DNA of 46,397 bases from Candidatus Woesearchaeota archaeon (GTDB lineage Archaea > Nanobdellota > Nanobdellia > Woesearchaeales > UBA10216): assembly GCA_016185705.1 (NCBI GenBank), contig JACPMZ010000012.1:1-46397 (forward strand), in the 5' to 3' direction. The notes under the pieces were generated by a model that saw only the letters and a program-made list of their open reading frames with translations, made no database searches and had not been told where the DNA came from. This document shows, piece after piece, positions 1 to 7,795 of the stretch. The translations under genes were made by a program, and so were the position numbers. Each line of letters starts with the position of its first letter. The first letter of the stretch is position 1.

Positions 1-104
1 CCCATCAAAGCAACTACTTCGCCTGGGTTTACGGTCAGGTTTACTCCTTTGAGTATTTCTGCTTCATTTGCGGTTACGTGCAAATTCTTTATTTCAAGCT
101 TCAT
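1..104 (-). CDS. sufC: SufC, Fe-S assembly ABC-type ATPase (N-terminal part, cut by window edge)
   Basis: Only the first 34 or so codons lie in the window. They read MKLEIKNLHVTANEAEILKG, then a strand ending GEVVALMG just before the expected Walker A motif. This is the standard opening of SufC, the cytosolic ATPase that drives the SufBCD scaffold. It is the last visible gene of the minus-strand suf operon, 71 bases after sufU, so co-transcription is likely. The identification rests on a short N-terminus plus very strong context. Confidence 0.88.
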   Translation of the reverse strand, partial: MKLEIKNLHVTANEAEILKGVNLTVNPGEVVALM

Positions 105-175
105 TTTTGTTCTTACTTGCGTTTTGCTGATTGCTGTTTATATCATCTGCGCGGTTGCGTGCAGGTAGCAAAGTG

Positions 176-592
176 TCAATCATCAGTGCGTGATATTTGC
201 TTGGTTTGCTTTGCTCCTTCGTAAATCAGCATGCCTTTCTGCACTGCTTTCAGCGCAAGCAACCCGCATTTTATCCTTAGGTTGCTTACTTTGATTGGTA
301 GCATGCTGAGCATTTCTTCGTTGCTGATTTTCTTTGCTTCTGCAAGCTTTTTTCCTTTCAGGTGCTCAGTTAAAATTGATGCTGCTGCCTGGCTTATTGC
401 GCATCCTTTGCCTGCAAATTTTATCTCGCTGATGGCGTCATTCTTTACTTTTGCAAATATTTCGATTTCATCCCCGCATACAGGGTTGAAGTCGCGGTAA
501 TTAATGTCTGCATTTCCTATTTTTCCGTGGTTTTGCGGGCGCCTGTAGTGGTCAAGCAGCTCTTCCCTGTACATGTCTTCTGCCAAATCCAT
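176..592 (-). CDS. sufU: SufU/IscU-type Fe-S cluster scaffold
   Basis: A 138-residue protein of the NifU N-terminal (IscU/SufU) family. The three ligand cysteines are present at about C39 (in NPVCGDE, with D41), C64 (GKGCAIS) and C109 (IKCGL). The family receives sulfur from the cysteine desulfurase and passes clusters or sulfur on to SufBCD. The start is fixed by the upstream gene: sufS stops at 594 and this ATG is at 592, so translation is probably coupled. The tail after residue 120 (GAKQTKQISRTDD) is short and polar. Whether it acts as a scaffold or as a zinc-dependent sulfur-transfer protein cannot be told from sequence. Confidence 0.93.
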   Translation of the reverse strand: MDLAEDMYREELLDHYRRPQNHGKIGNADINYRDFNPVCGDEIEIFAKVKNDAISEIKFAGKGCAISQAAASILTEHLKGKKLAEAKKISNEEMLSMLPIKVSNLRIKCGLLALKAVQKGMLIYEGAKQTKQISRTDD

Positions 593-593
593 T

Positions 594-1796
594 TTAATCG
601 TTCATTATTTTTCTTGCTTTTTCCAGGGCCTTGGCAAACAAGTCAATTTCTTCTTTGGTGTTGTAAAGGTAGAAGCTTGCTCTTACGCTTCCCTGAATGC
701 CGAGCAATTTCATTAGCGGCATGGCGCAGTGGTGGCCGCCGCGAACTGCTATGCCTTCGCTGTCCAGTATTGATGATACGTCGTGCGGATGGACGTTTTT
801 CAGGTTGAATGATATGACGCTGCCTTTCTTTTCTGGAGAAGGCCCGTATATTTCTATGCCTTCCATGCTTTGCAGCTTTTCTGTTGCGTACTTTGTCAGT
901 TCATAATCGTGCTGCCTTATTTTGTCCATGCCAATGGATTTCAGGTAGTCTATTGCTGCTGCCAGCCCGGCTGCGCCTGCCATGTTTGGAGTGCCTGCTT
1001 CAAATTTCCACGGCAGCTCGTTCCACGACGCAGTCTCAAATGTAACTTCCTTTATCATGTCTCCGCCAAACATCATCGGCTCCATTTGCCCAAGAATGTC
1101 TTTCTTTCCATACAATACTCCGATTCCTGTCGGCCCGAGCATTTTGTGCGCTGAGAACGCCAGGAAGTCGCAGTCCAGCTCCTTTACATCCACAGGCATG
1201 TGCGGGACTGACTGGGCTGCATCCACCAATACTGTTGCGCCCTTTTCGTGCGCTATTCTACATATTTTTTTGATGGGGTTTATTGTTCCCAGAACGTTGG
1301 AAACGTGCGTTACCGCCACTATTTTTGTTTTGTCTGTTATTGTTTTTCGCAGCTGCTGCAGTTTCAATTCCCCCTTTTCATCTATTTCTATGTATTTTAT
1401 TCTTGCGCCTGTTTTTTTTGCAGCCTGCTGCCACGGCACTATGTTGCTGTGGTGCTCCATCTGGGTTAATACTATTTCATCTCCCGGCTTTAATTTGCTC
1501 AGGAAGCTGTTTGCAACTATGTTTATTGATTCTGTCGTGTTTTTTGTGAAAATGATTTCTTCAAACTCTGCGTTTATGAACTCTGCTGCTTTTTCATGCG
1601 CTTTGTCGTATGCTTCAGTGGCTTCTGCGCTTAGCTGGTGCACTGCCCTGTGGACGTTTGAGTTGTATTCCTCGTAGTATTTTTTTATGGCTTCTATAAC
1701 CTGCCGGGGCTTCTGCGTTGTTGCGGCGTTGTCAAAATACACCAGATCTTTTCCGTGCACTTTCCTTTTTAGTATCGGAAAGTCATTCCTGTTCAT
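594..1796 (-). CDS. sufS: SufS group II cysteine desulfurase
   Basis: A PLP-dependent enzyme that releases sulfur from cysteine as an enzyme persulfide, feeding the SufU/SufBCD machinery. Visible hallmarks are the PLP lysine in SAHKMLGPTG (about residue 220), the active-site cysteine in RGGHHCAMP (about residue 360), and an N-terminal DNAATTQKP. At 400 residues it has normal SufS length. I prefer the ATG at 1796 (MNRNDFPILK), which matches where the family starts. An in-frame upstream codon at 1814 would add six unlikely residues. Its start overlaps the end of sufD by 14 bases, pointing to coupled translation. Confidence 0.95.
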   Translation of the reverse strand: MNRNDFPILKRKVHGKDLVYFDNAATTQKPRQVIEAIKKYYEEYNSNVHRAVHQLSAEATEAYDKAHEKAAEFINAEFEEIIFTKNTTESINIVANSFLSKLKPGDEIVLTQMEHHSNIVPWQQAAKKTGARIKYIEIDEKGELKLQQLRKTITDKTKIVAVTHVSNVLGTINPIKKICRIAHEKGATVLVDAAQSVPHMPVDVKELDCDFLAFSAHKMLGPTGIGVLYGKKDILGQMEPMMFGGDMIKEVTFETASWNELPWKFEAGTPNMAGAAGLAAAIDYLKSIGMDKIRQHDYELTKYATEKLQSMEGIEIYGPSPEKKGSVISFNLKNVHPHDVSSILDSEGIAVRGGHHCAMPLMKLLGIQGSVRASFYLYNTKEEIDLFAKALEKARKIMND

Positions 1797-2949
1797 TTTG
1801 CATCCTCTCGGCAACCGCTGCCTGCACTTCTTCTCTTAGCTCCTGCACGGGTATTTTGCTTGCATACTGCTCAAAGAACCCCTCCACGAACACTTTTTTC
1901 GCTTCCTTTTCGCTTATGCCGCGGCTCATCAGGTAGAATATTTTGTCGTAGTCAATCTGGCCTACGGCTGCCTGGTGCGTTGCTGCCACTTCGTTGTTGT
2001 CAATTTCCAGCTTTGGGGTTGGCACTGCTTTTGCGTCTTCGCTTAGCAGCAGGATTTTGGATTTTTGGTGTGCAGCAGCATTGTACGCTTTTTCCTCAAT
2101 TTTGGCGAATCCCTGCTGGACTGCCTTTGATTTGTCTTTCAGCGCTCCGCTTGTGTGCATTTCAGAAGACGTGTTTCTGCCAATGTGCGTGCATTTGCTG
2201 TAAAGGTCGTATTGCTGCTGTTTGTTTCCGAAGAATACGCTGAACATTGATGTTTTGCTTCCGTCTCCTTTTAGCTCAGAGTAAACCTCTGCTTTTGTTG
2301 CTGAGCTGCCTGTTGTTATGTCCAGCCATTCCACGTTTGCGTTTTCTTCCAGCACTGCTTTTTTGTAGGAGAAGTTTTTGCATTCAGGCAGTTTCTGCAC
2401 CGCTGCATACATGATTTCTGAGTTTGCTTTCGCTATTATTTCAACAACTCCGCTTCTGTAACTGGTTGTTCCTGATATTTCTTCAATTATCGTTGCCTTG
2501 CTGCCTTCCTCTGCGATTACAAGTATGTGGGAGAAGTCAGTGTGCGCAGCTTTCAGTTTGATGTGTATTGTGCTGCTGTCAGCATTTTTCGGCAGCTGAA
2601 CTAAAATGCCGCTGTTCAGGAAAGCTGTATGCATGGCAATCATTCTGCTGCTGATTTCATACGTTGTTCCGATGCTGTCCGCGATTATTTTCCGCTGCTG
2701 CTCGTCTGCTTCTGCAAAATTGGTTGCAATTGCTTTCCCGCTGCTTATTATTTCAAAATCGTTTTGGCTGAACAGCTGCAGTTCATCAGCATCAATTTCA
2801 AAGCTGGTTATTATGCCGAGCCCGTGTTTGAACATTGCTGGAGGCATTTGCTCAAGCTTTTCCATTGCATTGAGTCTTTTGTTTAGCAAAACGCCCGTCT
2901 CTCCGAGCTTTTTGGAGTGCATCTCCACGTCGTGCTTTGTTGCCCCCAT
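1783..2949 (-). CDS. sufD: SufD-like subunit of the SufBCD scaffold
   Basis: A 388-residue SufB/SufD-family beta-helix protein. The C-terminal core is diagnostic: SEMHTSGALKDKSKAVQQG, the conserved ATHQAAVGQIDYDKIFYLMS stretch, then SRGISEKEAKKVFVEGFFEQ. The N-terminus is less conserved, as usual for SufD. It pairs with SufB and SufC as the cluster assembly platform in the cytosol. The gene follows sufB after 15 bases and overlaps sufS at its 3' end. The assignment to SufD rather than a second SufB rests on the shorter length and the divergent N-terminal half. Confidence 0.9.
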   Translation of the reverse strand: MGATKHDVEMHSKKLGETGVLLNKRLNAMEKLEQMPPAMFKHGLGIITSFEIDADELQLFSQNDFEIISSGKAIATNFAEADEQQRKIIADSIGTTYEISSRMIAMHTAFLNSGILVQLPKNADSSTIHIKLKAAHTDFSHILVIAEEGSKATIIEEISGTTSYRSGVVEIIAKANSEIMYAAVQKLPECKNFSYKKAVLEENANVEWLDITTGSSATKAEVYSELKGDGSKTSMFSVFFGNKQQQYDLYSKCTHIGRNTSSEMHTSGALKDKSKAVQQGFAKIEEKAYNAAAHQKSKILLLSEDAKAVPTPKLEIDNNEVAATHQAAVGQIDYDKIFYLMSRGISEKEAKKVFVEGFFEQYASKIPVQELREEVQAAVAERMQNEQE

Positions 2950-2964
2950 TTTCTCCTCAGAAGC

Positions 2965-5580
2965 TTATCCTACTGCGCCTACCATTTCAAGCTGTATGAG
3001 CTTGTTAAGCTCAACCGCATACTCTAATGGCAATTCCTTTATTACTGGTTCAATAAATCCGGATACTATCATCTGCATTGCTTCCTCTTCCTTGAGGCCG
3101 CGGCTCATCAGGTAGAATATTTTTTCTGCGCTTAGCTTGCCTACTTTTGCTTCGTGCGCTATCTGCACGCTTTCCTCTCCGATGTCCATGTTCGGGATGG
3201 TGTTTGATACAGATTCCCTGTCCAGTATTAGTGCGTCGCATACTGCAGCAACCTTGGAATTTTTGGCGCCTTTGGCAACTTTAACTAATCCACGGTAAGT
3301 GCATATGCCTCCGTCCTTGCTGATGCTTTTCATCTTTATTGTGGAGGATGTGTTTGGCGCTAAGTGATACACCTTGCTTCCTGTGTCCTGGTTCTGCCCT
3401 CGGCCGGCATACGCTATGCCTAAGCTGTCTGACCTTGCGCCTGCGCCTTTCAGGATGCTGCAGGGGTAAAGCATGGTAGTGCAGCTGTTATGGACAAGTA
3501 CTCCATTAGCTATGAAATTGTGCGCATCTTCCACCTCTATGTCGTAAACAGGCTCTTTTCCCGCAGGCTTTATTGAACGAACCTTGGCAAAGCCAAACTC
3601 ATCATTTGTTTTTGAGGAAAAGTTAAGCCCATCGCTGCTTGAATAGCTTACGTAAGATTTGACTTTTGCCAGTTTTTCCTTTTTCAATGTGTCTTTTAGA
3701 TTTAGATTTTTTATGTTTTTTCCATTCATAAGTATTCTGTAGGAATTCGAAGCATGCGATTCGTATCCTAGGATGGTCACGTCCCTCTCTTTTCCATGAT
3801 CGAAGATTGTGGAAGTTCCTATCCCGCAGGATATTGCCAGCAGCTGGAGGTCTTCCAAAAGGTTCTTGTTGCAGCTAGTTACATAAGCCCCGTTACCAAT
3901 ATGTCCGTCAGAATCAACTAAACCGGCTATCAGAGAAAGTCGTTGGCTTAAAGGCAATCCAAATACCCAGGCAGGGATTCTTTTTTCTTTGGCAGTCCCG
4001 CCAAAACCTGCTCTTTTTATCAACTCTCCAATAACATAGGAATTTATTGATATGGCGTAATCTCTCTCATAGTTTATGTCGCATCCAAAGACGGTTTTGG
4101 CGGTTTCTTTGACAACTCCTCTCATTTCGCTCCATTTTGGTATTGCAAATGTTATTTTCGCGCTGTTATTGTGCGTCCAAAGGTTTCCGTCGCCAAGATA
4201 GAAACCCATCAACCACATAAAATCTTCATTAGGCTGTTCAGGAATCGTTACCTGCTTGTACTTATAAGAACTGCTCATAAGGTAAGTAGCTCCGTACTGG
4301 TTGCTGTTTTGTATTGTTCTTGTGCTGACGTCTATTGTTGGCAGTTTGTAATCAGCTCCTTCAATTGGTATGCTTTTTGGAATAGCTATTAAGTCACCTT
4401 TTTTAAGGATTTTAAGAGGTTTCCAATTGTAAACAAATGCGCCTTTTCGCCTGTTCTCCGCAACTTCTTTCCTGTTTATTACAAGGAAGGGGTGTTCTGC
4501 TGTTGCTTTGACAGTTCTCCCAGCCACACTAAGCGCGTACAACTCTTTAATGCCAGTGCAAACCTTTGCTAATACTTTCCTCTTTACAAGCTTTCTCGTT
4601 TTTGTATCTAGAGAATATGCAAACTCGCTTCCATTTATATCTCCCATTTTCTTGATGCCTTTATCCGTATAAATTGTAGCATCTTCTGGAAGGCAGCCCA
4701 TGTTTCCGTTTATCCATTCCATCACGCCGTTCTTTTCAACTATGGCACGTTTTGTGTTGAGGTTGAACGTTGAGGTGCTCCAGTTTTCAACGCTTGAGTA
4801 TCTTGCCCTCGCGCCTTCCCCGACGTAAATCTCAACGCCGCCTGCGTGCAGCGCCTTTTCCTCCCCGAACTGGGGTGCTGAGCAACCTTCAATGTAGTTT
4901 ACTTCACTTCCCGGCTCTGCGATTATGAGCGTATGCTCAAACTGGCCGCCTAATTTTGCATTCATTCTGAAGTATGCTTGCAGTGGCATGCTTACCTTTA
5001 CGCCTTTTGGAATGTAGATGAACGTTCCTCCGCTCCATACTGCTGCATGCAGCATGATGAATTTGTGGTCGCTTATCGGTATGCATTTTGTCATGAAATA
5101 CTTCTTAACAAGTTCAGGATATTTTTGCACTGCAACGTCCATGTCCTCAAAGATTACTCCTTTTGATTCAAATTCTTCCTTCAATTTATGATAAACAACA
5201 TTGGAGTCCCACTGCGCTCCTGCTCCGCCCAGCGCTTTCTGCTCTGCTTCAGGTATTCCGAGCGCGTCAAAGGTTTTTTTCATTTCCGGAGGGACTTCTT
5301 CCCAGCTTTTTGTTTGCTTTGCGTTTGGCTTTCTGTAGAAGTATATCCTGCTCATGTCCAGCTTGCTCAAGTCAGGTCCCCAGCTTGGCATCGGAGTTTT
5401 GTTGAACAGCTCCAATGCTTTCAGCCGTTTCTGCAGCATCCATTCCGGCTCGTTTTTGTCTTTTGAAATAAATCTGACTAGTTCTTCGTCCAGCTTTCCT
5501 GCTTCTGCTACGAAAGCGTCCTTGCTTTCAACAGCAGAGTCCATTGCCTGCCTGATTCTCTGTATTTGTATTTGTCTCAT
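2965..5580 (-). CDS. sufB: SufB, Fe-S scaffold subunit, interrupted by an intein
   Basis: Extein parts are clear SufB: WGPDLSKLDMSRIYFYRKP, GVIFEDMDVAVQKYPELVKK, GCSAPQFGEEKALHAGGVEI, then after the intein YPCSILKGAGARSDSLGIAY and KVGKLSAEKIFYLMSRGL. The 871-residue product is roughly twice the family length because a 403-residue intein sits after INGNMG; removing it leaves 468 residues, a normal SufB. I choose the ATG at 5580, which overlaps the upstream regulator stop as ATGA. A GTG at 5592 is the alternative. Splicing should be essential, since the insertion lies in the conserved core of a subunit needed for cluster assembly. Confidence 0.95.
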   Translation of the reverse strand: MRQIQIQRIRQAMDSAVESKDAFVAEAGKLDEELVRFISKDKNEPEWMLQKRLKALELFNKTPMPSWGPDLSKLDMSRIYFYRKPNAKQTKSWEEVPPEMKKTFDALGIPEAEQKALGGAGAQWDSNVVYHKLKEEFESKGVIFEDMDVAVQKYPELVKKYFMTKCIPISDHKFIMLHAAVWSGGTFIYIPKGVKVSMPLQAYFRMNAKLGGQFEHTLIIAEPGSEVNYIEGCSAPQFGEEKALHAGGVEIYVGEGARARYSSVENWSTSTFNLNTKRAIVEKNGVMEWINGNMGCLPEDATIYTDKGIKKMGDINGSEFAYSLDTKTRKLVKRKVLAKVCTGIKELYALSVAGRTVKATAEHPFLVINRKEVAENRRKGAFVYNWKPLKILKKGDLIAIPKSIPIEGADYKLPTIDVSTRTIQNSNQYGATYLMSSSYKYKQVTIPEQPNEDFMWLMGFYLGDGNLWTHNNSAKITFAIPKWSEMRGVVKETAKTVFGCDINYERDYAISINSYVIGELIKRAGFGGTAKEKRIPAWVFGLPLSQRLSLIAGLVDSDGHIGNGAYVTSCNKNLLEDLQLLAISCGIGTSTIFDHGKERDVTILGYESHASNSYRILMNGKNIKNLNLKDTLKKEKLAKVKSYVSYSSSDGLNFSSKTNDEFGFAKVRSIKPAGKEPVYDIEVEDAHNFIANGVLVHNSCTTMLYPCSILKGAGARSDSLGIAYAGRGQNQDTGSKVYHLAPNTSSTIKMKSISKDGGICTYRGLVKVAKGAKNSKVAAVCDALILDRESVSNTIPNMDIGEESVQIAHEAKVGKLSAEKIFYLMSRGLKEEEAMQMIVSGFIEPVIKELPLEYAVELNKLIQLEMVGAVG
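3487..4695 (-). mobile_element. Intein in SufB with LAGLIDADG homing endonuclease domain
   Basis: Coding region for 403 residues from Cys1 (CLPEDATIYTDKGIKKM, splicing block A) to the terminal His-Asn (ANGVLVHN, block G), followed by Ser as the +1 nucleophile. Block B is seen in TVKATAEHPFLV, with the TxxH pattern. Block F is VYDIEVEDAHNFIANG. Two dodecapeptide endonuclease motifs are visible, WLMGFYLGDGNLW and SLIAGLVDSDGHIG, both with the acidic catalytic position intact. The element therefore looks capable of both splicing and homing. The reading frame is uninterrupted from flank to flank. Whether the endonuclease is still active cannot be read from sequence. Confidence 0.96.
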
Positions 5581-5942
5581 TTTAGGAAGCACACATCACA
5601 GCTTTTTGGAATGTTTGCGATTGACCTGTGGATTTCGCACAAGGTTTTTCCTTCTTTTATCAGTCCGAGAAGTTTTTGCGTTTCTGCTATAAGCGTTACC
5701 TTGTCCTTTACTCTGGCGGCAGCAGCAGTTGCTGCGCTTTTCAGCTGTTCGTTCAGTTTTACCTCTGTTGCCCGTTTGTCATTGAGATACTGGCTGATTG
5801 TGCTTTCCTTGACGCACAGCAGTTCAGCTATTTCCTTTTGCTTTTTTCCGGCAGCTTTCATCGCAAAGGCAAGCTCCCTTCTTATGGTTGGTATGACGTA
5901 GAATACTTCAACTTCCTGCGGCATGATTAGCTGCGTTTTCAT
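5577..5942 (-). CDS. XRE-type HTH regulator with C-terminal Cys motif, likely suf operon regulator
   Basis: 121 residues. An N-terminal helix-turn-helix is seen at about residues 33-58 (KQKEIAELLCVKESTISQYL), like the archaeal XRE group COG2522. The C-terminus holds LCEIHR and SCDVCFLK, giving C102, H105, C115 and C118. Relatives as I recall them carry an additional CxxC before this, which is missing here (the region reads TLIAETQKLLGLI). The cysteines suggest an Fe-S or zinc ligand set. Being first gene of the suf operon and overlapping sufB by ATGA, it is a good candidate for an Fe-S-sensing autorepressor. That role is inference. The start lies about 28 bases after a TATA box. Confidence 0.82.
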   Translation of the reverse strand: MKTQLIMPQEVEVFYVIPTIRRELAFAMKAAGKKQKEIAELLCVKESTISQYLNDKRATEVKLNEQLKSAATAAAARVKDKVTLIAETQKLLGLIKEGKTLCEIHRSIANIPKSCDVCFLK

Positions 5943-5948
5943 AAGAAA

Positions 5949-5975
5949 TTCACTATGGTGAACTTCTATTTAAAG
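5949..5975 (-). promoter_or_regulatory. suf operon promoter with palindrome at the start site
   Basis: Read on the minus strand, a TATA box CTTTAAATAG (5966-5975) lies 24-33 bases before the regulator ATG at 5942. Between them is an inverted repeat TTCAC-TATG-GTGAA (5949-5962) that would cover the transcription start. A 5-bp-arm palindrome can arise by chance, but its position over the start site of a leaderless regulator gene fits an autoregulatory operator. Confidence 0.55.
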
Positions 5976-6004
5976 TTTTGGGCTGGTTCTTTCAGCAATC
6001 ACCA

Positions 6005-6056
6005 GCACCCTATTTCCTACTCCCTGCGAAGGTTAAGAGATGAGGAAATAGGGCGC
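6005..6056. repeat. Intergenic palindromic element, copy A
   Basis: Arms 6005-6018 and 6043-6056 (GCACCCTATTTCCT against AGGAAATAGGGCGC) pair over 14 bp with one G:T, around a loop containing GGTTAAGAGA. The bases outside the core keep a weaker match (ttctttcagcaatcacc against the complement of the right side), so the whole unit may reach from about 5990 to 6090. It fills the gap between the end of the 6131-6469 gene and the suf promoter. The pyrimidine-left, purine-right build matches the other copies in the window, but this is one of the most divergent. Confidence 0.6.
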
Positions 6057-6130
6057 GGTTGTGAGCTAGGAAGGGAGCAAATGAACATCCGCGGAAAGAA
6101 TCAACAGCGTAGTCAAATACAACTGCTTTT

Positions 6131-6469
6131 TTACTTGTCCAGAATAAATATTCCTCTCCTCATGGCAACAAACGCATACGCCCACAAAAGCGGAAGCCAC
6201 AGCGGCATTACTCCGAACAGGCTGTTTCTGGCAAAAGTCTCAACACCTGTTGAAATGAAGAAATATTCTGAAAAAAGCATTATTATGAATCCAGCTGCGA
6301 AAAACAGGCCATCTTTTCTCTCGTATTTTACTGCAAAAGCTGCTGCAATTATAAGCAAATACGCTGCTGTAAGCGCATAATCGTTTGCGATTGCCGGTAT
6401 CAGCGCAACCATGGCAATTACCGGAACTGAACTCAGGAAAATCTGCAGAATTTTGTCTTTAATCAGCAT
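6131..6469 (-). CDS. Small membrane protein, four predicted TM segments
   Basis: 112 residues, not recognised. Hydrophobic segments are visible at about residues 9-27, 32-48, 53-72 and 86-104, with positively charged KYERKDG and AMRRG turns. No catalytic motif is seen. It sits 61 bases downstream of a 41-aa gene on the same strand and could be co-transcribed with it. Codon use and hydrophobic periodicity look like a real gene. The opposite-strand frame here has no recognisable protein character. Confidence 0.7.
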   Translation of the reverse strand: MLIKDKILQIFLSSVPVIAMVALIPAIANDYALTAAYLLIIAAAFAVKYERKDGLFFAAGFIIMLFSEYFFISTGVETFARNSLFGVMPLWLPLLWAYAFVAMRRGIFILDK

Positions 6470-6530
6470 TTATTTGCCTTGAACATAATAATCTTTCGCT
6501 GCATAGAATGTATTTTCAAATTCCGTGCTG

Positions 6531-6656
6531 TCATCGCATCCCGAACAATATCTGCTTCAAAAATGTGTCCTGCTCAAATTTCGTGGCTTTCTTCCGCATA
6601 AACTCGGCAACTTCTTCCATGCTGCTTTCCTCCATGCCAACCGGCGTATTTTCCAT
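6531..6656 (-). CDS. Small acidic protein, 41 aa
   Basis: Reads MENTPVGMEESSMEEVAEFM, then a basic and hydrophobic tail ending KQILFGMR. I do not recognise it. The start is chosen because a good Shine-Dalgarno GAGGTG sits six bases upstream of ATG 6656. An in-frame ATG at 6683 lies about 31 bases after an AT-rich TATA-like stretch (6707-6723) and would give a 50-residue leaderless product with the extra residues MINNNEVVK. The dual arrangement may be real or simply historical. It probably heads a two-gene unit with the membrane protein ending at 6131. Confidence 0.55.
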   Translation of the reverse strand: MENTPVGMEESSMEEVAEFMRKKATKFEQDTFLKQILFGMR

Positions 6657-6793
6657 TTTCACCACCTCGTTGTTATTTATCATACTTTATCATATAATGT
6701 GTGATGATATATTTAAATATTTAGAGTGTGGGGCATATATGTTGCAGCAGCTATGCAAAACCTTTATAATTATGCTGGCAATCTTTCTGCTTT

Positions 6794-7453
6794 ATGGACG
6801 GCTGCCTTGAGACCGGCTCTGATAAGCTTAATGAGTTCTTAGCCGGTGGCTACGAGCAATCTGTGATTACTACGATTTTCGGCCCTTCCGGCGCCGGGAA
6901 GACCACTGCCTGCCTGCTTTCGGTTATCGCTGCTGCTAAGAACGGCAAGATTTTGTTTATTGACACTGAAGGCGGCTTTTCCACTGAACGTTTGAAGCAG
7001 CTTTCGCCGGATTACAAAGCTGTTCTTGACAAGATTGTTTTTTTTAAGCCCACTAATTTTGCCGAGCAGAGAAGATGCATTGACTCTTTGCAGGATAAGC
7101 TGCCTAAGGGCATTGGGCTGATTGTGTGCGATACGATTTCTTCGCTTTACCGCTTGGAGCGCGGCGACAATAACCAGGCAGTTAATGCTGAGCTTGGCAG
7201 GCAGATGGGCAAGCTTCTGGAAATTGCAAGGAAAAACTCAATTCCGATTATCCTCACGAATCAGGTGTACGCTGATTTTGATGATAGCACAAAGGTCAGA
7301 ATGGTTGGCGGCGATATTATTACATACAACAGCAAGTGCCTGATTGAGTTGTCTGTTCTGCATAAGAACAAAAGGAAAGCTACGCTAAAGAAGCACCGCA
7401 GCCTGCCTGAGCAGGAGATAGAATTTGAGATTAGGCAGGAAGGGATTGTTTAG
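6794..7453 (+). CDS. radB: RadB, archaeal RecA/Rad51 paralog
   Basis: 219 residues. Walker A GPSGAGKTT lies at residues 30-38 and Walker B as GLIVCDT near residue 114. The protein has only the RecA core, without the N-terminal helix-hairpin-helix domain of RadA, which is the RadB signature. RadB is a recombination mediator or regulator that binds DNA and RadA with weak ATPase activity. A TATA box TTTATAATT (6762-6770) lies about 28 bases before ATG 6794, so the mRNA is probably leaderless. The last 23 bases overlap a convergent gene. Confidence 0.92.
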   Translation: MDGCLETGSDKLNEFLAGGYEQSVITTIFGPSGAGKTTACLLSVIAAAKNGKILFIDTEGGFSTERLKQLSPDYKAVLDKIVFFKPTNFAEQRRCIDSLQDKLPKGIGLIVCDTISSLYRLERGDNNQAVNAELGRQMGKLLEIARKNSIPIILTNQVYADFDDSTKVRMVGGDIITYNSKCLIELSVLHKNKRKATLKKHRSLPEQEIEFEIRQEGIV

Positions 7454-7778
7454 CAAGCGCTTCTTCCAGTGCGGCTGTTATTTCTTCAAGCGCCAGGTGC
7501 GGTGGAAGCTCTTCCTCGTTGCGTGAACGGATTTCTTGAATTGTTCTCGCTAAATTCTCGGCAGTAAAACATTGGCTTTCCCGCTCTGAAGGCAGTTCCG
7601 CACCTTCAGGCAGGTCGCTGAAGCGCGAATAGCTCCTGTCAGGGAATAGCCACAGCTCATCCCGGTATTCTCTGCCCATATAAACAAACGTGTTTCGGTA
7701 GAAGCAGAAAGGGTTCCCGCCTGCTGCTCTCCCCACAGCTCTTTCCTTTAATGCTTCAAACAGTTCATCACGATGCAT
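7431..7778 (-). CDS. Uncharacterised 115-aa protein
   Basis: Not recognised. Residues 22-60 (NPFCFYRNTFVYMGREYRDE, then LWLFPDRSYSRFSDLPEGAE) look like a compact, aromatic-rich fold with alternating strands, followed by a helical acidic C-terminus (LALEEITAALEEALAK). No membrane segment or signal peptide. It starts 17 bases after the AbrB-PhoU gene on the same strand and so is probably its operon partner. It overlaps the end of convergent radB by 23 bases. Protein character is convincing, but there is no functional clue beyond the neighbour. Confidence 0.62.
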   Translation of the reverse strand: MHRDELFEALKERAVGRAAGGNPFCFYRNTFVYMGREYRDELWLFPDRSYSRFSDLPEGAELPSERESQCFTAENLARTIQEIRSRNEEELPPHLALEEITAALEEALAKQSLPA

Positions 7779-7795
7779 TGTTTTTCTCAGCTCAG

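Noticed and set aside
982-1677. Long plus-strand open frame of 231 codons
   Set aside because: It lies fully antisense to sufS, has no promoter or ribosome site, and its composition (runs of Ser, Phe, Cys) is the usual mirror of a real gene.
6001-6060. tRNA-like gene in copy A
   Set aside because: The pairing is a single hairpin; no T loop or D arm signature could be built on either strand.
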